From Chryseotalea sanaruensis (GTDB lineage: Bacteria > Bacteroidota > Bacteroidia > Cytophagales > Cyclobacteriaceae), in NCBI RefSeq assembly GCF_003990915.1, contig NZ_BHXQ01000002.1, forward strand, positions 682,001 to 746,000: a DNA stretch of 64,000 bases, given 5' to 3'. Below the pieces are notes generated by a model. That model was not told the DNA's origin. It saw nothing but the letters and a program-made list of their open reading frames with translations, and ran no database searches. This document shows, piece by piece, positions 28,501 to 35,911 of this stretch; position 1 is the first letter of the stretch, and each line of letters starts with the position of its first letter. Both the position numbers and the translations under genes were made by a program.

Positions 28501-28553
28501 CATTAAGAGATGCAGATGAGACATTTTCGGATTTGAGGAAACAAGGTTTTTAA
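25551..28553 (+). CDS. Large N6-adenine DNA methyltransferase with target-recognition region (Eco57I/type IIG-like)
   Basis: 1000 residues from a TTG at 25551; the first ATG is at 25605. An N-terminal ~330-residue region precedes the methylase core: YTPPYLVNFLL, motif I DPACGSG at residue 389, YGSDKDPDAV, and motif IV NPPF at residue 500 (gamma-class adenine methylation). The C-terminal third (from ~640) resembles a target-recognition domain with an SGQYLINKSS ... NLPFP block. No helicase domain is visible. Its stop overlaps the ATG of the downstream nuclease-like gene (TAATG), implying coupling. Confidence 0.88.
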   Translation: MESYNLNSFLKYGLEKFEMIDNQGVSFGLTEVKDLKLIDHNNLSISEVIAIENALNYKASYIYFRRFKDRPAIPQVYIYDFTSGKEVETDELITLHQRLYSSGHVPMFFVFSQSNVRIFNCYERPARGKKLIYKPLETIQLASDVLFKLDEDENERKFKAFSGKIFDNGTFWEVSPYSKEFLFGNSAYEKLLTELKQALRDIVALKILPARVSRKIMVVSILIKYLEERTDDFNNSVFPRANEERKALVNGKRKKIKYKKSFFEKFAKGATKFTDVLKSKGSAVKLFDYLAKHFNGGVFQFSESEKGALKKSDLTRFAHFLEGELAGIQYVFWKLYFFNDLPVELISNIYEEFLEKEPGVVYTPPYLVNFLLDEALPLADSETDFKVLDPACGSGVFLVGAYRRLVYRWRRNNKWKDPSLATLKRLLKENIYGSDKDPDAVNLSIFSLSLALCDELTPLQIWEDLEFDALYNQNLFDSDFFDLILQNKFKRSTFDLVIGNPPFEAKLTQPAKKIDSENYKNRLLLVTEGEGAKSLKVKLPDNQIALLFLEESIKLTKQNSLVCLIQPSGPLLYNNTSSEFRRCLLLKYDIPQIIDFTHLSRVLFGKNGDVATAAIFVKNQPAKDKGLLHITARRTKPNKEKIFFELDAYDFHYVPRKLALYDNFIWKANFLGGNRIHQFIKRLSHLRTLGEFIIDKKWISEEGFMVGGKKAHKKAEHLTNSRSLPADAFTELGIDNVRIYELKNKLFYYLPNPKIFKAPHLLIKEIISNDRIPVEFRADDLTFQSRIVGIHAPNKDVSELKKVEKSIKDNKLYPFYIAATSGQYLINKSSAILKQDIDNLPFPENLSDLGLDAFEKILLDDFWNHLLEFRRYGETSQIATKNVTRNDLLEYADVYCKVLNSVYSNLKYSDPLETNSYICFPFYFNKKPTIKFDDPETAEQSIEKLVIKTSGVSLRLTRIVRLYHDNIIYIIKPKKLRFWIKSIALRDADETFSDLRKQGF

Positions 28554-29269
28554 TGCTATCTGATTCAACTATATACGACAGTGGTGGAACTCTTTCTTCA
28601 GGAGTTGAAAATAACAGCTCAATAAATGCAGTAATCACTTTTATTAAAGAGCATTTTGACCATTTCGCTGAGCAAAATAAAGGACAAACATCTATAAACG
28701 AGAAAGGATTAACCCAAAAGCTATGCATCTTTTTAAATCGAAGTGCTCGAGAACAGCCGTTCTTTTTTCATTCTGAATTTATGGAAGATGTCAATATTGG
28801 AACGAGTGCACAAGTGGATATTGGAACGCTATCGTACTCTCAAACCATAACTATAGTTGACAGAGATTATAGTGATGACGATAGTTTTTTCTCAATCGAA
28901 GCAAAGCGACTTCCAACTCCAGGAACTGGCCGTGAAAGAGAATATGTTATTGGGGAATCGAAACCATCTGGCGGTATTGAGCGATTTAAAAAGGGCTTAC
29001 ATGGAAGTAGATTGAAATTCTCTGCGATAATCGCATATGTTCAAAAGGAGAATTTTGATTTCTGGTTTTTAAAAATCAATTCCTGGATTCAGGAGCTTGC
29101 AAAACAGGATCAAGAAGGCTTATGGAGTAATCTTGATCAACTAAACAAAACTTCGAATGTTAAAGATTCGGCAATAATGTTGGAATTGTCATCTACTAAC
29201 TCTAGAAAAGCTCCAGACCAACAGCTAGATTCGATTCAACTTTTTCACTTTTGGATTAGCCTTGTGTAA
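28553..29269 (+). CDS. PD-(D/E)XK-like nuclease coupled to the methyltransferase
   Basis: 238 residues. The putative active site reads VDIG (Asp89) ... SIEAKR (Glu116-x-Lys118), the D-Xn-ExK layout of restriction-type nucleases, with beta-strand-like sequence around both parts. Next comes a conserved-looking GGIERFKKGLHG stretch. It starts inside the stop codon of the methyltransferase, so the two proteins are probably made in fixed ratio and act together as restriction and modification subunits. Family assignment is by motif only. Confidence 0.65.
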   Translation: MLSDSTIYDSGGTLSSGVENNSSINAVITFIKEHFDHFAEQNKGQTSINEKGLTQKLCIFLNRSAREQPFFFHSEFMEDVNIGTSAQVDIGTLSYSQTITIVDRDYSDDDSFFSIEAKRLPTPGTGREREYVIGESKPSGGIERFKKGLHGSRLKFSAIIAYVQKENFDFWFLKINSWIQELAKQDQEGLWSNLDQLNKTSNVKDSAIMLELSSTNSRKAPDQQLDSIQLFHFWISLV

Positions 29270-29305
29270 AATGGAAAAAATTTATTACTCGCTTCTAATC
29301 TGAAT

Positions 29306-30352
29306 TCAACACATCGTATTGCTATAATTCCGCAAATGGTTAATCGCAACGTCAACATATTTGTCCTGAAAGAGTTTCTTTTTCCGATCAGACCAATTAT
29401 GAATTGTTCTTATGATATCTTCATTTTTTAATGATTTATCCTTGCTAACAAAATCCACTGTTGCCAGTATTTCAAGAGATAGTGCAGATTGAAAGCCGTC
29501 TATAATTTTTGTAAGATTTTTTATGATGTTCTTTTGATCTTCGGATAATTCTTTCTTCACATACTCGCTTACTTCTTGCAATTTGTCGTACTGCAGTTCC
29601 AGAGGTTCAAAAGCTTTCGCATTCATTTGCTCCAAACCCTTAAGGTATTTTCCGTTAATATTGTGAAGCATGTGCTCCACCTGAACAGTGTATGGTCCAT
29701 ATCGACTTGCCTCAAATCTTAAGTTAGAGAAGCTTTTCTCTCCTAATCTTCTGAGAAAGTAAGCAAGTTTGTTTGCAACAAATAAGCTTGTGTCTTCGCC
29801 AAAGCTTTCATAGTAAAACATCATATACAGAAGCATAGCTCGAGCGTGTGTCAGCTTAGCTTCCTTTTTACTGTCTTGCTGTTTAATTAGCTCCTTTACA
29901 GCTTCATTCGGTTCGTAAATTAGAATGTCAACATCTGTTAAATGTCCAAGGTATTTTTCCATTAAGCCTCGAACTTTTTCCCACTTGAGCCCACCATTTC
30001 CGCACCCTAAGGGAGGTATTGCTATGCTTTTGATATTTTCTTGCCTAACAACATTCACAAGTTCTTGTAGACCTTGTTCGATGTAATCATACTTTGATTT
30101 TAAATGCCATAGAGTCTTGGTTGGGAAGTTTACAATAATTTTTACCCCTTCGAGTATTGGTTCCTTTACGACTAATAGCTTGCCCGGCGTAAGCTCACCA
30201 CGCTTGCATACGTCAATATACGCCCTGTAATTATTTGGGAACGCCTCTTTAAATTGCAACGCAATGCCTTTGCCCATAACTCCAACTGTATTGACAGTAT
30301 TCACAAGAGCTTGTGTCTTTGCATCTAATAGGTTGCCTTTAATGTATTGCAT
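29306..30352 (-). CDS. darG: DarG-type macrodomain antitoxin (DNA ADP-ribosylglycohydrolase)
   Basis: 348 residues from the ATG at 30352; the open frame extends seven codons to a TTG. The N-terminal macrodomain (residues ~1-150) has GNLLDAKTQALVNTVNTVGVMGKGIA and PPLGCGNGGLKW, which bind ADP-ribose. The C-terminal ~190 residues match the region of DarG that binds the toxin. It removes ADP-ribose from thymidine in DNA and blocks DarT. It starts 17 bp after the darT stop. Confidence 0.92.
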   Translation of the reverse strand: MQYIKGNLLDAKTQALVNTVNTVGVMGKGIALQFKEAFPNNYRAYIDVCKRGELTPGKLLVVKEPILEGVKIIVNFPTKTLWHLKSKYDYIEQGLQELVNVVRQENIKSIAIPPLGCGNGGLKWEKVRGLMEKYLGHLTDVDILIYEPNEAVKELIKQQDSKKEAKLTHARAMLLYMMFYYESFGEDTSLFVANKLAYFLRRLGEKSFSNLRFEASRYGPYTVQVEHMLHNINGKYLKGLEQMNAKAFEPLELQYDKLQEVSEYVKKELSEDQKNIIKNLTKIIDGFQSALSLEILATVDFVSKDKSLKNEDIIRTIHNWSDRKKKLFQDKYVDVAINHLRNYSNTMC

Positions 30353-30369
30353 TTGTAAACTTTTGTTAT

Positions 30370-31023
30370 TCAATAGTAGTAATAGTTGTTGCCCGGATTC
30401 ACTTTAACTTGGATTTGCAGTTCTAAATCCTCAACAATTTCTTGAGCCTTAGCAAGTGCGGATGCATCATAAACAATAATTTGTTCTACACAGTCAACCG
30501 GCGCATAATCCTTTACCAAGAATTCTGCTTGTTTTCTCCGCACCCTGTCAATATCATTAACATCATTTCGCCAATATCGTTCGTCAACGATACTCCAATC
30601 AACCTCATCTAAATCTTTTAGATCATTGTAAAATTCCGTTAACGATACAGTCTTAGCATGACCGTCAGTAAAACACCACTCTTCACATTGAGCAACGACA
30701 TCACTTAATCGACAACAGATATATATTATTTCACGCTGATGTCTTTTTGTAACATCTCTTTGACCCGTCTTAATGTTTAGCAGCATTGGTGAAAGCCTAC
30801 CAAAATAAAACGGTACATAATCTCCTAAATTACCACCTGGAGGATCAATACCTACAGCATAGACATTTCTTTTATTTATAAGCCCCCTATCACCAATATC
30901 AATATAGTTAGGGTCTGCCAAATTGTGCGATTTAGTACAAATCCCATTTGCAAGGAGATGCCGCAAATTGTTAATATGAATTATGCGATATAGTCTAATA
31001 ATGTTAGGACTCTTCCCTGGCAT
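30370..31023 (-). CDS. darT: DarT-type DNA ADP-ribosyltransferase toxin
   Basis: 217 residues, normal length. Family features: LYRIIHINNLRHLL at the N-terminus (NAD-binding His), DYVPFYFGRLSPML, and the catalytic Glu167 in RKQAEFLV. DarT modifies thymidine on single-stranded DNA with NAD+, stalling replication; DarTG pairs are established anti-phage systems. First gene of a toxin-antitoxin operon convergent with the nuclease gene. The upstream region holds AT-rich inverted TATATA repeats that may serve autoregulation. Confidence 0.92.
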   Translation of the reverse strand: MPGKSPNIIRLYRIIHINNLRHLLANGICTKSHNLADPNYIDIGDRGLINKRNVYAVGIDPPGGNLGDYVPFYFGRLSPMLLNIKTGQRDVTKRHQREIIYICCRLSDVVAQCEEWCFTDGHAKTVSLTEFYNDLKDLDEVDWSIVDERYWRNDVNDIDRVRRKQAEFLVKDYAPVDCVEQIIVYDASALAKAQEIVEDLELQIQVKVNPGNNYYYY

Positions 31024-31161
31024 CTACTCAAATTGAGGTTATATATCTGAAAGGTATATATAAAGATTACACATCGTGGTGACAATCTATGACAAACGCT
31101 AAAATTACGAGATACATCTAATATTTGGTAAATACAGACCACACTATTGGCCACACTAAAC

Positions 31162-31189
31162 GAAAAAAGCTCTGGAAATCAGAGCTTTA
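31162..31189 (-). terminator. Terminator of tRNA-Leu
   Basis: A 9-bp stem (31166-31174 with 31180-31188) is followed on the minus strand by a T-run. It lies 14 bp after the tRNA 3' end. Confidence 0.8.
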
Positions 31190-31202
31190 TTTCGCACTTT
31201 AG

Positions 31203-31288
31203 TACCTCGGGCGGGACTTGAACCCGCACGACTATTACTAGCCACAGGATTTTAAGTCCTGCGTGTCTACCAATTCCACCACCAAGGC
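31203..31288 (-). tRNA. tRNA-Leu(TAA)
   Basis: 86 nt with a long variable arm, as expected for class II tRNA. The acceptor stem pairs GCCTTGG with CCGAGGT. The anticodon loop CTTAAAA gives anticodon TAA (positions 31252-31254), and the T arm GGTTCAAGTCC is canonical. CCA is not encoded. Confidence 0.96.
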
Positions 31289-31311
31289 AGGTTGTGAAAC
31301 CTATTAAAAAT

Positions 31312-31340
31312 AAACCCCTCTCTGTTGAAGAGAGGGGTTT
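31312..31340 (-). terminator. Terminator between tRNA-Gly and tRNA-Leu
   Basis: An 11-bp perfect stem (31312-31322 with 31330-31340) with a 7-nt loop is followed on the minus strand by a T-rich run, so the two tRNA genes are probably separate transcription units. Confidence 0.75.
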
Positions 31341-31414
<74 letters not shown>

Positions 31415-31547
31415 TTGTCAGCCAAACCCTTAAAGTCTGGCTTTTTGGTCATTTCTTGCTGAAATGGGATGCAAATTTAGTCATGCTTTCTAAAAATGCA
31501 AATATCAGAAAAATAAATTCTCAGGCTTTTATAGAAGACCCCTATGC

Positions 31548-32486
31548 TTAGCTACTGGTTTTTAACTCTTCAAATTCCCTGCGCAGCTGTGCTGCCTCTG
31601 TTTTATTTTTAGAATATTTAATGTGCTTAGGCACTTCTTTTAAATCCCAGATTAGACCTAATGCTTGAAAAGTTTTAAGCACATAGTATGTAATGTCAAT
31701 CTCCCACCAGAAGAAACCTTGTCGCGCAGCGGTCTCGTAATAATGATGGTTGTTATGCCAGCCTTCGCCTAACGTAACCAGCGCCAGCCAAAGACTGTTC
31801 CTACTTTCATCGTTTGACTCGTAGCGTTGAGTGCCCACCTTGTGCATAATGGAGTTAATAGAAAAAGTAGCGTGGTACAAAATCACCGTACTTAAAAAGA
31901 AACCGATCAGGAGGGTAGACATGCCTGCAGAAGTAAACATGTCCAGAATACCATCGCCATTAACAATCCCACCCAGGGCGGTTACAACAACGGCTAAAAT
32001 AACTGGTGGCACGAGGTAGTGTTTATTTAACCAAACCAGTTCAGGGTATTTGGCATAATCCCCTATTACTTTATAATCTGTCTTCTTAAAATCCGGACCT
32101 ACTATCCAGCCAATGTGCGAATACCAAAAACCATAAATCTTCATGGAGTGAGGATCGGCCGGTGTATCGCTGTGTCTGTGATGATGGCGGTGGTGTGCTG
32201 CCCACCAAAGTGCTCCTTTTTGTGCAGTAGTTTGTGCCATAAAAGCAATGACAAACTGAAACCAACGTGAAGTTTTATAAGACTTGTGGGCGAAATAGCG
32301 GTGATAGCCTCCCGTTACCCAAAACATACGCACTACATAAAGCACTGCACAAACAATCCAGTCAAACAAAGTAGCCCCTGTTAACAGTGCCAATAATGGC
32401 AACATGTGCACAAGTGCAAAAGCAATTTCTTGTCTTAAAATAGGTTTGCTCCTGGCCTCAGGAACCATGGCATTTTCCGTCATCAC
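31548..32486 (-). CDS. Acyl-CoA/acyl-lipid delta-9-type desaturase
   Basis: 312 residues, integral membrane di-iron desaturase. All three His boxes are present: HRYFAH (~residue 63), HHRHHH (~100) and HNNHH (~245), with four hydrophobic segments around them. It introduces a double bond into fatty acyl chains, using an electron donor not encoded here. It is divergent from the ECF sigma gene, 170 bp apart, and a second desaturase lies on the other side of that gene. Confidence 0.92.
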   Translation of the reverse strand: MMTENAMVPEARSKPILRQEIAFALVHMLPLLALLTGATLFDWIVCAVLYVVRMFWVTGGYHRYFAHKSYKTSRWFQFVIAFMAQTTAQKGALWWAAHHRHHHRHSDTPADPHSMKIYGFWYSHIGWIVGPDFKKTDYKVIGDYAKYPELVWLNKHYLVPPVILAVVVTALGGIVNGDGILDMFTSAGMSTLLIGFFLSTVILYHATFSINSIMHKVGTQRYESNDESRNSLWLALVTLGEGWHNNHHYYETAARQGFFWWEIDITYYVLKTFQALGLIWDLKEVPKHIKYSKNKTEAAQLRREFEELKTSS

Positions 32487-32634
32487 AATTAATTTTTGAA
32501 AGGGCTAATTTCGCATCTAATTCTTAATAACATTCCTAATCAGCAAATAATTCTGAATAAAATCGCCTTAAACACTTTGAAAAAACAATTTACTCTGCAT
32601 GCACAACAAACGGTAAGCCTACTGGTTTTAAGCG

Positions 32635-32642
32635 TATCTTTG
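32635..32642 (+). promoter_or_regulatory. Predicted -7 box of the ECF sigma gene
   Basis: TATCTTTG, an exact TAnnTTTG match, ends 14 nt before the ATG at 32657. Confidence 0.5.
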
Positions 32643-32656
32643 TAGTCTTAATTAGT

Positions 32657-33253
32657 ATGAATCACGCTCAGACCATATCGCACTATCAACCCATGCTGCA
32701 CGCTATTGCCCAAAACCTGGTAAGGTGTACAGCAGATGCGGAAGATATTGTGCAAGAAACTTTTCTAAAATGGTTAAGCATTGATCAGACAAAAATTGAA
32801 AATACTAAGGCCTACCTTATTAAAGCAGTTACTAATAACTGCCTAAATCACCTTAATTCGCTTAAGAAAAAGAAAACCGAGTATCTGGATGCTATTCATA
32901 TGCCGGAGTTTCTGCATAAGGCAATGGAGATTAATTTCTCTAAAATGGACCTCGATGCTAACCTTAAAGCAGCTTTTAAAGTACTTAATAGTAAGCTTGA
33001 ACCTTTAGAAAGAGCCGTTTTTCTGCTAAAAGAGGTGTTTGACTTTGATTATGAAGCTGTTCAAACTACTCTCAATAAAAAGAAGGATCATTGTCGCCAA
33101 TTGCTAAGCCGGGCTAAAAAGAAGCTAAACGAAGAGCGCTCCAAAATCAATTTTGAAATGCCTGATGCAACCCAGATGATGGAAAGCTTTAGAAGAGCTT
33201 GCGATTTAAATAATGCCTCAGATTTCGTTTTAGCGCTTAAAAACGACCTTTAA
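32657..33253 (+). CDS. ECF-type RNA polymerase sigma factor
   Basis: 198 residues. Region 2 is recognisable (ADAEDIVQETFLKWL, residues ~23-37), as is a region 4 (~110-160) with an altered recognition helix (VQTTLNKKKDHCRQLLSRAKKKL). The length and the first half resemble SigJ/ECF41-type factors, but the C-terminal SnoaL-like domain of that group is missing; only ~35 residues follow region 4. No anti-sigma gene is adjacent. It sits between two desaturase genes, so membrane-lipid control is a reasonable guess. Confidence 0.8.
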   Translation: MNHAQTISHYQPMLHAIAQNLVRCTADAEDIVQETFLKWLSIDQTKIENTKAYLIKAVTNNCLNHLNSLKKKKTEYLDAIHMPEFLHKAMEINFSKMDLDANLKAAFKVLNSKLEPLERAVFLLKEVFDFDYEAVQTTLNKKKDHCRQLLSRAKKKLNEERSKINFEMPDATQMMESFRRACDLNNASDFVLALKNDL

Positions 33254-33375
33254 GCCTTTTCAAAAAAAATATTCTCCATTCTGTCACAAATCGAAAATCT
33301 GTTTGTCTTACAGGACATTCAAGTCGTATTTAGGCTTGTTTGATTTTGTTTAACATTTTAACTTTTTCCTAACAA

Positions 33376-34146
33376 ATGGAAGTCATTCTCATCTTTTTTG
33401 CAGCACATTGGTATTTGTCGCTGTTCTTTCAAACCTTCTTTTTGCATCGCTATGCATCGCACAAGGCATTTACGATGAACAAGACCACAGAAAAAATCTT
33501 TTACATGCTTACCTGGTTTTTTCAAGGTTCAAATTATTTAAGCCCTTACGGCTATGGCGTTATGCACCGTATGCACCATGCTTATGCGGATACTGAGAAC
33601 GATCCACACTCGCCCAAATACGATGAAACCATTTGGAACATGATGTGGAAAACAAAAACGATCTACTCTGACATCGCGAATAAGAAAATGATTCCGGACG
33701 CACGTTTTACAGAAGGAGTGCCTAACTGGGAAGCCTTCGACAAATTTGCGCGCTCATGGCCATCACGCATTTTCTGGGGTGCTGTTTATATTTCTGTTTA
33801 TGCAGTGTTTGCTACACAATGGTGGTTATGGTTATTGTTGCCACTTCAGTTTTTAATGAGCCCAATACATGGCGCAATTATCAATTGGTTTGCACATAAG
33901 TATGGTTACAGAAATTTCGAAGTAGGCGATACATCACGCAATTTCTTGCCTACTGACTTTTTAATGATGGGCGAAAGCTACCATAACAATCACCATAAAA
34001 ACGGTTCAAGTGCAAACTTTGGCGGCATCCGCTGGCACGAGATTGATCCTACTTATCAGGTAATAAAAATCTTGAACGCTTTTAAGATTATTAAACTAGT
34101 TAAGCACAAGGAAATAAACCTCGAATCCGTTAAAAAGGCTGCATAA
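33376..34146 (+). CDS. Fatty acid desaturase (second copy)
   Basis: 256 residues, membrane di-iron enzyme. His boxes: HRYASH (~26-31), HRMHHAYAD (~62) and HNNHHKNG (~205). It is shorter than the desaturase at 31.5 kb and has a distinct sequence, so it is not a recent duplicate. It begins about 120 bp after the sigma factor and is followed by cspA. Confidence 0.9.
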   Translation: MEVILIFFAAHWYLSLFFQTFFLHRYASHKAFTMNKTTEKIFYMLTWFFQGSNYLSPYGYGVMHRMHHAYADTENDPHSPKYDETIWNMMWKTKTIYSDIANKKMIPDARFTEGVPNWEAFDKFARSWPSRIFWGAVYISVYAVFATQWWLWLLLPLQFLMSPIHGAIINWFAHKYGYRNFEVGDTSRNFLPTDFLMMGESYHNNHHKNGSSANFGGIRWHEIDPTYQVIKILNAFKIIKLVKHKEINLESVKKAA

Positions 34147-34200
34147 CAGTCTAATAAAGAGATTATTATGAGCAAATAAGAATATGTGGTTTATTCTGCA

Positions 34201-34208
34201 TACCTTTG
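34201..34208 (+). promoter_or_regulatory. Predicted -7 box of cspA
   Basis: TACCTTTG, an exact TAnnTTTG match, ends 30 nt before the ATG. The implied leader is about 25 nt, much shorter than the long cold-sensor leader of E. coli cspA. Confidence 0.5.
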
Positions 34209-34238
34209 TTCATTAATTATTTTAACACATTATCACAA

Positions 34239-34433
34239 ATGAAACAAGGAACAGTAAAGTTCTTTAACACAACTAAAGGTTTTGGTTTTGTTAAGGAAAC
34301 AGCAACAGGTGAAGAATTTTTCGTTCACGTATCAGGTCTAGTAGACGAAATCCGTGAAAACGATGCTATCACTTTTGAAGTACAACAAGGAAAGAAAGGC
34401 TTAAATGCCGTTAAGGTTCGTTTAGCCAACTAA
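34239..34433 (+). CDS. cspA: Cold-shock protein
   Basis: 64 residues from the ATG at 34239 (MKQGTVKFFN); the frame upstream to 34206 is not needed. The RNP1 motif KGFGFV and the RNP2-like EEFFVHVS are intact. It is a single-stranded nucleic-acid chaperone. A strong terminator follows, so it is monocistronic. Confidence 0.95.
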   Translation: MKQGTVKFFNTTKGFGFVKETATGEEFFVHVSGLVDEIRENDAITFEVQQGKKGLNAVKVRLAN

Positions 34434-34455
34434 TTTTATATTAGTAACAAAACAA

Positions 34456-34483
34456 AAAAGCCCCGCCTCATAACGGGGCTTTT
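34456..34483 (+). terminator. Rho-independent terminator after cspA
   Basis: A 10-bp GC-rich stem (34456-34465 with 34474-34483) has an 8-nt loop and ends in a T tract. Confidence 0.9.
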
Positions 34484-34636
34484 GATTTTCCACCCCACAA
34501 CAAAGCAGACCTTCGTGGGCGAATTACACGATTCCCAATAATCAGGTAATTTTAGCAGGGGACGCCTGAACACGCACTCGTATCAATTCGGACGAGAATT
34601 CTGCCTGGTGTATTTTTGATTTTGATATAAAAACAA

Positions 34637-35860
34637 GTGACATTCCACGATTTCAACTTTGATGAGCGTTTGGCTGAAGGCCTCGACTCAATGAATTACC
34701 AAAAGCCTACACCCATACAAGAGCAGGCTATTCCCCTTATTTTAGAAGGACATGATTTGATTGCTTGCGCCCAAACAGGTACAGGTAAAACCGCAGCTTA
34801 TATTTTGCCTGTCGTGCACCGCATGATACGCGGAGATCATAGACATTTAAATACACTCATTATTGCGCCCACACGCGAGCTTGCACAGCAGATTGATCAG
34901 CAAATTGAAGGCTTCGCTTATTTTACGGGGGTAAGTTCAATACCTGTTTATGGCGGAGGAGATGGCGCAACCTGGGAACAACAGAAACGTGCGCTTGAAC
35001 AAGGTGCAGATATTATTATTGCCACCCCAGGGCGTTTAATTGCTTTATTAGCATCAGGCACAATTGACCTTACTCACTTACAACATTTAATACTAGATGA
35101 GGCCGATCGCATGCTCGATATGGGCTTTTACGATGATATAGTAAAGATCATCAGCTACCTCCCTAAAAAAAGACAAACACTTCTTTTCTCGGCCACTATG
35201 CCGCCTAAAATCAGGCAGCTGACAAGCAAAATTTTGCACGAGCCTAAAGAAGTAAACATTGCTATTTCAAAACCTGCAGCGGGCATTTTACAACAGGCAT
35301 ATGTTGTGTACGATGCACAAAAGATGCCGTTGATCAAGCACATATTAACAGCAGATACCTATAACAGTGTGATCATTTTCTGCTCAACAAAAGATGGAGC
35401 CAAAGCCCTTGATCGCTCATTTCAAAAAGAGGGATTGAAAGCAAGCGCTTTTCATTCCGACCTTGAACAATCAGAGCGTGAAGAAATTATGCGCGCTTTT
35501 AAGAGCAAGCAAATCAATATTTTAATTGGCACTGATGTGCTTTCAAGAGGAATAGATGTTGATGGTATTGACCTTGTCATTAATGCAGATGCTCCACCTG
35601 ATCCGGAAGATTACATTCACAGAGTAGGGCGTACTGCACGTGCTGAGCGCACAGGTACAGCCATCACTTTAATAAATGACAGAGATCAACGCAGATTTTT
35701 CAGTATAGAAAATCTGATAGGGCAAGAGATAATAAAATTGCCCATTCCGGCAGCACTTGGTGAAGGACCTGTTTACGAGCCAGAAACTAAAAAGAAAAGT
35801 ACTTTTAACAAAGGCGGCAAAAAGTTTGGCGGGAAAGGTAAATTTGTAAAGCGCAAGTAG
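34637..35860 (+). CDS. DEAD-box RNA helicase (RhlE/CsdA-like)
   Basis: 407 residues starting at a GTG. Motifs in order: Q motif PTPIQEQAI, AQTGTGKT, PTRELAQ, DEAD (in LDEADRML), SATMP, HRVGRTAR. A short Lys/Gly-rich tail binds RNA. It remodels RNA, for example in ribosome assembly at low temperature. The ~200-nt upstream region contains two mutually exclusive small hairpins (34577-34596 and 34585-34600), which could regulate translation; this is only suggestive. Confidence 0.93.
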   Translation: MTFHDFNFDERLAEGLDSMNYQKPTPIQEQAIPLILEGHDLIACAQTGTGKTAAYILPVVHRMIRGDHRHLNTLIIAPTRELAQQIDQQIEGFAYFTGVSSIPVYGGGDGATWEQQKRALEQGADIIIATPGRLIALLASGTIDLTHLQHLILDEADRMLDMGFYDDIVKIISYLPKKRQTLLFSATMPPKIRQLTSKILHEPKEVNIAISKPAAGILQQAYVVYDAQKMPLIKHILTADTYNSVIIFCSTKDGAKALDRSFQKEGLKASAFHSDLEQSEREEIMRAFKSKQINILIGTDVLSRGIDVDGIDLVINADAPPDPEDYIHRVGRTARAERTGTAITLINDRDQRRFFSIENLIGQEIIKLPIPAALGEGPVYEPETKKKSTFNKGGKKFGGKGKFVKRK

Positions 35861-35911
35861 TTGGAATAGGTGCGCTGCTAAAATATTATTACTGATCGAA
35901 ACTAACGTTCA

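Noticed and set aside
25551..29269. Type I restriction-modification locus
   Set aside because: No HsdR-type helicase and no separate HsdS subunit; the recognition region appears to be within the methyltransferase.
23321..31200. Island as an integrated phage or ICE with tRNA-Leu att sites
   Set aside because: No integrase, phage structural or conjugation gene, and I found no copy of the tRNA-Leu 3' end at the left border.
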